A DNA stretch of 64,000 nucleotides from NCBI RefSeq assembly GCF_032854445.1, contig NC_088297.1:25061127-25125126 (forward strand), in the 5' to 3' direction. Below, piece by piece: positions 33,330 through 64,000 of the stretch; position 1 is the first letter of the stretch; each line of letters starts with the position of its first letter. A program made the position numbers and the translations under genes. The DNA is from Liolophura sinensis. Taxonomy: Eukaryota > Mollusca > Polyplacophora > Chitonida > Chitonidae. The notes under the pieces were generated by a model. The model had not been told where the DNA came from. It saw only the letters and a program-made list of their open reading frames with translations, and did no database searches.

Positions 33330-33830
33330 GCTTCTATAGCAGGTGTCAATCCACCTCAAAGTCTGGAGGCCTGGGATCAAACCCGGGTTCGGTCATACGA
33401 AACACCTTATATGTGATACTTGTTGCTGCCTCCCTTAGCGCTCAGCACTGAGAGGTTAGAGCAAGAAACAGAAATAGTTACCGAGTCCACAAAGACATTT
33501 ATGACTAGGGTCAAAATTTGAAATTTGACCTTAAAGATTATTTCTGGTTTTGTAAAGTAAAATTTTGTCCACCTAACCGTTGTTATCTTAAGCCAAATGT
33601 ATCTAATTTCAACTTTCAGTACCAAAAACTGAGCGTTTTAAAAAAATTTTAAATTTTGACTTAAGTCAGAAACGACCTTGTGAAATTGGCCCCTGAACTG
33701 GTAGGATTAGTATCAAAATAATGTGACTGGGTGGGGTGTCATGTCTGGTGTCTATGGCATGATACATGTACATGTACTTCAGTGTCGGCAGCACTATGGC
33801 AGCACAGTCTCGTTTTGTGCCACAAAATTA
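33330..33830 (+). mobile_element. SINE family B interrupted by a MITE-like insert
   Basis: The front half (GATCAAACCCGGGTTCGGTC box B-like, GCGCTCAGCACTGAGAGG) is separated from the back half (GTGACTGGGTGGGGTGTC, TCTGGTGTCTATGGCATGAT) by about 200 bp. The insert, roughly 33490-33690, has inversely related ends (GTCAAAATTTGAAATTTGAC / AAATTTTGACTTAAGTC). Confidence 0.6.
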
Positions 33831-34511
33831 TACCCTGTATGTACACAAACCTAATGACTGGTCATCATATAAAAATGTTAAATATGATGTAAAATCTCCA
33901 GCATGCATAGCCGGGACATTATCTAGGGCAGGAATGTGGTACGAAGCTGGAGTAAACCAGAGCACATGCTAATCGTTAATTAACTCCCTTTTCCAAGTCA
34001 CTGGCCAACCTGAGGAAAGTTACACATATGGCCAACCATAAAACAAACATGAAAAAAACAATACAGACATTTATTAACATGTATATTTTTATTATTATTT
34101 ACTATTAAGCATTTAGTAAAAACAACAACAGAGTAACAACAAACAGGGTCAACTATTCCCGGAATAATAGCATGGGTAGACAAAGTTTTATAACTCGACT
34201 CAGTGTAAAAAGATAGAACTAGTAAGCTTGTGAATGAAAATGCATACTGTACACACTTTGGAGAATATAAAGTAGTCACTTGTTTAATCAGCATTACAGT
34301 CAGCCAAAATAGGTCACTTGAACAGGTAAACAGTGAGTCATATAGCTTAACCGGGGGTACATATCTTGTACATAGGTGAGTCTTAGGTGCTTGTCTTGCA
34401 GTAACAATGACATTATCATTTCGGTAAAAGAACTGGAAAATTATGGTATTTCACACTACACACTGTCATGTCTGACAATAACCTGGCTGATGATACATGT
34501 ATCAGAACTCT

Positions 34512-34832
34512 GACTGGTTAGTGATATCTTAACTCTGACATGTTACCTGGTTAGTGATATCTGAAATTAACCTTGCTTGTGATATCTGGCATTCGTTGGG
34601 TTGGTAATATCTAACATCAATCTGGTTGGTGTTATCTGACACTAACCTGGCTGGTGATTAACCTGTTAGGTGATATCTGACTTCAACCTGGTTAATGTTA
34701 TCTGACATTATCAGGGTTGGTGATATTTGACATTAACCTGGTTGGTGATATCTGGCATTGATAGGGTTGGTGATATCTACCATCAACTTGGTTGGTGATA
34801 TCTGACATTAACCTGGTGGGTGATATCTAACC
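34512..34832 (+). repeat. Degenerate minisatellite, ~11 x 30 bp
   Basis: The unit is GGTTGGTGATATCTGACATT + AACCT with many substitutions. Confidence 0.85.
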
Positions 34833-35887
34833 GACTGATGACACTAATCTTATGAGCAATATGTCTCACTTCTGGCACACATTACAATCACACATCCTGT
34901 GAGAAAATGGCAAGAGGACACTTTTGATATCTAACATTAAATACCAGATGTCATTACTGTATTATTTGTTTCATGACTGAAACTGAAATCCTTGCACTAG
35001 GTATTATACATTTTCTTCAATGCTTTGTAAAACTTCTATGGCAAAAACTGCTGCACCAAACACTGCTTAGTCAAACAGAAATCACTACTGGTGTAACAAA
35101 TCTCTTCTTTATTCAGGTGGGACATATTTAGTATATTACTGGTTGAGTATTAAATTATCTAAAAATCAGCAGTTCTTATTAAAAACAAAAATCAGAACAA
35201 ATTCTTCGAATATGCTAAGCTACCAACAAAAAAGACAGCGGCATATATATTTTTCAAGGTTATGAGAAACAGTGAAATAAGAGACAATCAAATGAATCTG
35301 AAAGTTATAGTTGTCTAGCCTTGTAGTAAGGCCATCAGAATATAAGCCAGTGACTATCTTCACAGACCATAAGTCAGTATCGATTAAAATGCGATTAAAT
35401 AAAACGTGACAGAACATCCATTACCTCACAAATTAAAACTAAATTTTGAAATCTGAAGACATAAATAATTTGGAAGCATATACATTTGTCATAATTGAAG
35501 TTAACTGCAAACTTTGACACAATTAAAAGCTATATTTAACTTGACTGATCCAAGAAGTGTTATTTCACACACAGCATTACGGTGACTTACAATAGGTGAT
35601 AACTAATTACTAATTAGCACAATGAATGAAGAAAGGTTTCTACTTTATTGTTGACAGTTATTTCTCCCTTGTAAACAGTTACCTACAGTGTAACTATATA
35701 AAGCTGATCAAATGACATAAGCTAGCTCTGCTATAACTTCATGGGAATACTAAAAAAATTTATAAATCTTTGAAACTTAGCACTGAACAAGCAGAGCACA
35801 AAGACATAAAAGGAGCAAACAGTTTTTTTACCTGTACAATCATTTCCCTTGTTGTATGTTCAGTACACTGAGAATAACCTACTACCC

Positions 35888-36216
35888 TGATTCTTCAGCC
35901 CCCTGTGGTACCAATATTTAAGTGATTTATTTATTTATTTGATTGGTGTTTTACGCCGTACTCAAGAATATTTCACTTATATGACGGTGGCCAGCATTAT
36001 GGTGGGAGGAAACCGGTGGAAATCAACGACCATCCGCAGGTTTCTGACAGACCAATATTTTAGTGAGAATTATGGGGTGTAGAGAAATAATTTGCACAGT
36101 TCTATGAAGCTTCCATCCTTTGAGACAAAAATAAATCATTTTAGCATTAATTTCAAAATTCTACGCATAAAACACTGAAAAAAAGTGTTTCAGTGGTTGA
36201 AAATGGTGAAGATTGA
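35888..36216. mobile_element. MITE-like element split by a SINE
   Basis: The left end TGATTCTTCAGCC and right end GGTTGAAAATGGTGAAGATTGA are inverted relatives, as in the copy at 10329-10518. Removing the SINE and one target duplication (141 bp) leaves 188 bp, against 190 bp in that copy. Confidence 0.75.
35926..36050 (-). mobile_element. SINE family A, 5'-truncated, with target-site duplication
   Basis: (TTTA)n, GATTGGTGTTTTACGCCG, AATATTTCACTTATATGACG and GGCCAGCATTATGG are present. It is flanked by ACCAATATTTAAGTGA (35910-35925) and ACCAATATTTTAGTGA (36051-36066), a 16-bp duplication with one mismatch. Confidence 0.9.
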
Positions 36217-36339
36217 CGGCATAATGCCATAAGCACATGTGAGGTACAGTATGTATCCACAATCAAACTCTCATACTAGCCGATGTTTCCACCACTGCTT
36301 ACTGTAAATTACGGTAAAGATAAAAAAATTGTAAAAAAC

Positions 36340-37797
36340 GGCAGATCAGTTTGTAGCAACCATCGATGTGGGTATTGGACTGTGTGTAGTAGGTCAGTTT
36401 GTAGCAACCAATGCTGTGGGTATAGGACTGTGTGAAGTAGATCAGTTTGTAGCAACCATCGCTGTGGGTATAGGACTGTGTGAAGTTGATCAGTTTGTAG
36501 CAACCATCGCTGTGGGTATAGGAGTGTGTGAAGTAGATCAGTTTGTAGCAACCATCTCTGTGGGTATAGGACTGTGTGAAGTAGACCAGTTTGTAGCAAC
36601 CATGTCTGTGGGTATAGGACTGTGTGAAGTAGATCAGTTTGTAGCAATCATCTCTGGGTATAGGACTGTGTGTAGTAGATCAGTTTGTAGCAACCAATGC
36701 TGTGGGTATGGGACTGTGTGAAGTAGATCAGTTTGTAGCAACCATCGATGTGGGTATAGGACTGTGTGAAGTAGATCAGTTTGTAGCAACCAATGCTGTG
36801 GGTATAGGACTGTGTGAAGTAGATCAGTTTGTAGCAACCATCACTGTGAGTATAGGACTGTGTGAAGTAGATCAGTTTGTAGCAACCATCGATGTGGGTA
36901 TAGGGCTGTGTGAAGTAGATCAGTTTGTAGCAACCATCTCTGTGGGTATAGGACTGTGTGAAGTTGATCAGTTTGTAGCAACCATCGCTGTGGGTATAGG
37001 ACTGTGTGAAGTTGATCAGTTTGTAGCAACCATTGCTGTGGGTATAGAACTGTGAAGTAGATCAGTTTGTAGCAGCCATGTCTGTGGGTATAGGACTGTA
37101 TGAAGTAGATCAGTTTGTAGCAATCATCGCTATGGGTATAGGACTGTGTGAAGTAGATCAGTTTGTAGCAACCAATGTTGTGGGTATAGGACTGTGTGAA
37201 GTAGATCAGTTTGTAGCAACCAAAGCTGTGGGTATAGGACTGTGTGAAGTAAATCAGTTTGTAGCAACCATCACTGTGAGTATAGGACTGTGTGAAGTAG
37301 ATCAGTTTGTAGCAACCATCGATGTGGGTATATGGCTGTGTGAAGTAGATCAGTTTGTAGCAACCATCTCTGTGGGTATAGGACTGTGTGAAGTTGATCA
37401 GTTTGTAGCAACCATCGCTGTGGGTATAGGACTGTGTGAAGCATATCAGTTTGTAGCAACCAATGCTGTGGATATAGGACTGTGTGAAGTAGATCAGTTT
37501 GAAGCAACCATCGCTGTGGATATAGGACTGTGTGAAGTAGATCAGTTTGTAGCAACCATCGATGTGGGTATAGGACTGTGTGAAGTAGATCAGTTTGTAG
37601 CAACCATGTCTGTGGGTATAGGACTGTGTGAAGTAGATCAGTTTGTAGCAACCATCGATGTGGGTATAGGACTGTGTGAAGTAGATCAGTTTGTAGCAAC
37701 CATCGATGTGGATATAGGACTGTGTGAAGTAGATCAGTTTGTAGCAACCAATGCTGTGGGTATAGGACTGTGTGAAGTTGATCAGTTTGTAGCAACC
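36340..37797 (+). repeat. Minisatellite, ~30 x 48 bp
   Basis: The unit is GTAGCAACCATCGCTGTGGG + TATAGGACTGTGTGAAGTAG + ATCAGTTT. Because 48 is a multiple of three, long open frames (up to 320 codons) appear on both strands; no domain, splice context or unique sequence supports coding. Confidence 0.96.
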
Positions 37798-37879
37798 GGG
37801 CAAGACTTAGGGATATGTTTTTGTACAAGGATATGGACTAAAAAAAAATGTTCATTACACTGAGCAAACACTACTACCG

Positions 37880-37946
37880 TAATTCTTCAACCTTTTCAAC
37901 CGCCTTTGAAATCAATATTTTAGTGAGAACTGCTTTTGTACTATGT
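37880..37946. mobile_element. MITE left end, partial copy
   Basis: TAATTCTTCAACCTTTTCAA followed by CAATATTTTAGTGAGAA matches the left part of the element at 35888. The right end is not found. Confidence 0.55.
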
Positions 37947-40900
37947 TTTTCTACAAGGGTATGGACTAAAAAAAAAAATTAATGAGAATGCTTGACATGG
38001 TAAAAGACACCTACATGTACAGTAACAGAGACTTCAAGAACTGCCCCACCCCTCCAACAAAATCAGTGATGTGAGCAGGGTAGACTGACACTCATTTTAG
38101 GGAAAAAAGTCTAATGAGAGAGACAGGATGAAGGATAAGACAGCATTTTTCTTAAGTGAGACTCTATGGTTTTTCTGAAAATGACACATTTCTACGACCT
38201 GATAAACAAAAAGACTAGACATCACCGAATGAGCAGCTGGCAAGCTATTAGTGTAGGTCAATGGTGTGTTTGGGCGTGAAATCCTAATCCAAACTTTCAC
38301 CATAACCAGTCAGGGTTATGTGTGCAGCTAGATGGTATTGCTTGAGGACCTATTCACTGTGCATAATGCACAAGTGAACAAGCTCATCCACCGAATAATT
38401 ACAAACTGAAATGAAATGAATTAGTTGGTAACGTTGTTATAGTGAGTGATGTGATATGTGGATGTCGCCTGGCAGATTCTCATTTCCAATTGTTAGACTG
38501 GATTAAAATTATTACTTTCAGACATTATGTCCGTGTCAGTAGTTTTTTCAGTATTTGATTTTGTTGTCTGAACAGCAGTGCTGACTATCTTGGTGGAAAT
38601 CTAACTGGGCCTACTATAATTGACTTAACATTCCATCCAAAACAGTTCACATTTCAGAGATACATAAAGGACATAAACTATTACTTTTGGCACTGAAATT
38701 CACATTTTCCCAGTAGGATATCATCCTACCACATGTAGGTTAAACAAAAAGGCCTTAGAATCACACATTGGCAAACACAGCCTCAGACCAAATTTAAGGT
38801 TAAATACAGAATTAAAGTGTTCCTCTATGGGTAAAGTAATGGGAACATTGTTCATTGCATTCTGTGAGGTGAACACATGTTCCATACTGCTCTGTTTGCT
38901 TGTATCAACATCTACAGCTTTACAAGCATTTTATATATGCTCACCTGAATCCACACGCCAAAAAACACTGCTGATGTTTAACCCCAAAAATACTCTACAC
39001 TTCCTTTAAAAAAGAAATTAAATGAAGACCGAATGTAAAATTCCAACTGTGTATGTGTTTTTTTTTTGTTTTTTTTTTTTCACAATGACTACAGTATTCA
39101 CATACTTTTCCTGTTTGTAGCTTTTTAAACATCTATCTGCAAAATGGAAAATATCTAACAAATGGGCGTAAAACTGAGACTAAAATGGAGACTGGAAATA
39201 CAAAACAGCGACAAGACCTCTCCTGAGGTTTGATGCTTGTCTACTAGTGCTTACACCTGGCCTGGTACAACAGCAGCAACTACCTGTGCATGAACTGGAG
39301 GCAAGGTTTTCTTTAATAACATCACTAAAACAAAGTTTTATCACCGTAACTATCCAGATCACAGTTTTTTTTATCAACTTTTCTAATCTTTTGATAATGT
39401 ATTTTTTGCTACATCAACAAAATTATTACTTTCTAATACAACTAGCACATGTATATGTTTAAGAAACAATTTTCTTGTTCTACCCCAAAATACACCACAG
39501 AATGGTACTACACCTGGCATATGGTTTGTGTCATCTTTAGCGGAGAGTTTCGCTTGGACTTCTCATCGCATTTAGATTCAGTTAATCAGGATTTACATGT
39601 ACAGTGTTTCACGACAGCTTACTACGCTCTCACGCATTTTAACAACTCTTATTAATATAGTCTACATGTACCTGGAGAATCTGATTAGTTTTGAGCTTAG
39701 AACTTAAACCTGGAGTTAAAACCCACATACAATCATACGGACACACACATCTTAATACGGGGTGGGTGGGGGGATTAACAGTTAGGTACACAAACTGCAT
39801 CAGTTACAACCAAATATTTGATACAAAAAAATAATACTTCGTAACAATAAATAAATTAGACTCGTTAAAACTTACACACCATCCACATGAGGATTTCAGT
39901 CCATCAGCACAAATATGTGCCGTTAGCAAAAAGATAAATATCGTCACAACTACATGTATCATCTTCCTTCTTCACCAAGGACAAGGATAAACAGAAACAT
40001 AGATGTAAATGTAGATGTACATGATTTACGTGCCTGTATAAATACATGTTCATGCAAACATCTGATGTATATACAGCTACATATAGATCTTCATATACAT
40101 GTAGGTATATGTATGTATTAGTTTAGCCAATCACACTGCAGATAAAACTTGGACAGATGCGCTTGCAAGCCATTCAAATACAGTGAACTTTTGTGCAATA
40201 AAAACTAACACCACCAGTTTGGGTGGAGACAAAGTAAGAAAGGCCTTGTGAACTATCTAAGTTAATACACACAAAATGCTATGACATGTATCAAAGCTCA
40301 ATCTTTTAAAACTGGTATCAGCTCACAGTATTTCCATGTGTCAACAGTCTATAGTCGGCAGACACTCGGTCCGCTCCGCTATGACGTAACAATGAGCTTT
40401 GTACAGTCATATCAGATCAAACTGCTGATGGCTGCCCACTAACACACTCTGTTACAAAACCACTCGCCTCTTCCCATAACTAATTAAACAAAATCTACCA
40501 ATCTGTGAAACAATGAAAATTTCTACTAAGGTAATTTGCTCAAGGCTGCCTGAACAAGGATATTAACTAATGAAATTTGACTTTCTCCGTCATTAATGGA
40601 TCTGAACACCTGGCATCAAACTGATCACGGTACAAAGACAAACTTCGTGTATTTATCAGTATGAAGTGTTTGACCCGATTACGCACTCAAATCACCTTCA
40701 GCTTAGACCACACGTACATACATTATACATTAATATCTATTTATCTTCACAGCAGTCTTAACGCATACCCAGCTGCTTAACAAAATATCCTGTCCTAACA
40801 AGCATTTTTTAGTCGCACAGCTAACATTTTATCCTAATATGAGCATATCTGTGATTAACAGACAAATACATGAACATATCACACCCAGTCAAAGCTCACA

Positions 40901-40960
40901 AACTAGAACTGGATAAACGGTTCCAACTTCCACTTGACATTCACCTAGGTTAAAATCTGA

Positions 40961-63403
<22,443 letters not shown>

Positions 63404-64000
63404 CTGGATACAAAATCACATACAATCACAGATATCAATAAAAATCTTTCAACTTATACACCTACACATGAGAAATTTAATCTGATACATTTTGCTTTCT
63501 TTAAGTGTCAGTTTAATGTGACCATTTACTTACTTATAGGGTTTTACAAACATGACCAAATTTTATTATTTTTTTAATATTATGTACATAATATTAATAT
63601 TATGTATTATGTGTATTATTATATAACGCACAACAGATGACAATTTCATAAGAGATAAAATACATACTCAGTTAATTATTAAAATATGTATCATTATCAT
63701 TATCAGCATTATAATAATCATTATCACCACAAATGTATTCCTACATCCCTACCACTGTCATTACTGTAATCGTCTTTATCACAAATGACATTATTAGTTA
63801 CATGGTTACTAAACGATACCGAAATATACGTTGTCAGCAATCCTCATATAAATATGAGAATTATTGACACCATATATTTCTGTATCCTATCACTGAGTAA
63901 CCATGTAACGAATTTATCCTGCATGGACCCATCATTTCAATGCAGAGGGCTGATTTATAGGTGAATCGCTTCAGCGATGCGACCAGCGTATTCAAAACCT
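63404..64000 (-). other. PFK intron upstream of first visible exon
   Basis: AT-rich with ATTATC-type simple sequence and the inverted repeat 63797-63909. No earlier PFK exon is visible before the window edge. Confidence 0.6.
63797..63909. repeat. Large inverted repeat (hairpin), MITE-like
   Basis: GTTACATGGTTACT opens and AGTAACCATGTAAC closes the element. The interior arms also pair (GATA, GAAATATA, TGTCA, CTCATAT) with small bulges around a 2-nt centre near 63850. Confidence 0.8.

Larger units (their letters stand above)
32543..40960. other. Intergenic region between PFK 3' end and BAG3 5' end
   Basis: No gene recognised. It contains short repeats (33010-33078), an interrupted SINE B (33330-33830), a 30-bp minisatellite (34512-34832), a MITE with nested SINE (35888-36216), the 48-bp minisatellite (36340-37797) and a MITE end (37880-37946). 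The PFK 3' UTR should lie just below 40960. Confidence 0.55.

Noticed and set aside
36309-37863. Open frames of 112-320 codons on both strands
   Set aside because: All lie in the 48-bp minisatellite; the unit length is a multiple of three, both strands are open at once, and there is no unique coding sequence or splice context.
63951-64000. Possible PFK exon at the window edge
   Set aside because: The - strand gives FEYAGRIAEAIH before stop, with no donor and no match to the PFK segment expected before ERKLGLRLN.

Overview
This is eukaryotic nuclear DNA. The exons are short and GT-AG bounded, the introns are long and AT-rich, and tRNA-derived SINEs, minisatellites and microsatellites are dense. 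The SINE families and the frequent ACATGTA motif are the kind seen in mollusc genomes, so the source is most likely a mollusc (bivalve or gastropod). That assignment rests on recognition of repeats, not on a database search.

Three conserved genes account for nearly all recognisable coding sequence. (1) SDHA, the flavoprotein subunit of succinate dehydrogenase (mitochondrial complex II), lies on the + strand. Its last 12 coding exons, 932-9577, give about 561 residues; the first part, with the covalent-FAD histidine, lies before the window. (2) A BAG3-type co-chaperone lies on the - strand in two coding exons, 32229-32050 and 23803-22481. It has 500 aa, a WW domain in exon 1 and a BAG domain in exon 2. 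(3) ATP-dependent 6-phosphofructokinase (PFK) lies on the - strand. Fourteen exons from 63403 down to 40961 give 539 residues: the end of the N-terminal catalytic half, the linker and the whole C-terminal regulatory half. Its 5' exons lie beyond position 64000. SDHA and BAG3 converge; PFK lies upstream of BAG3 on the same strand.

Layout: 1-9577 SDHA; 9578-22480 the convergent intergenic/3' region, with a 3.5-kb satellite of 76-bp units (13741-17222); 22481-32229 BAG3, with an 8.2-kb intron holding two related minisatellites; 32230-32545 the BAG3 upstream region with heat-shock-element-like arrays; 32.6-40.96 kb intergenic, with a 48-bp minisatellite and a MITE interrupted by a SINE; 40961-64000 PFK, with a 12.2-kb intron (48852-61064).

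The most unusual feature is the relation between exon edges and tandem repeats. The exon 11/intron boundary of SDHA has been amplified into about 22 copies that keep the 5' splice site. The last ~54 nt of PFK exon 8 plus its donor are copied four more times inside the next intron. The acceptor of SDHA exon 4 is preceded by a 70-bp tandem copy of itself. Two further minisatellites begin within about 15 nt of a donor. SDHA exon 9 carries one extra base that breaks the frame, either an assembly error or a damaged allele. SDHA and PFK are core energy-metabolism enzymes and BAG3 is a stress chaperone adaptor; nothing in the sequence shows that they are co-regulated.
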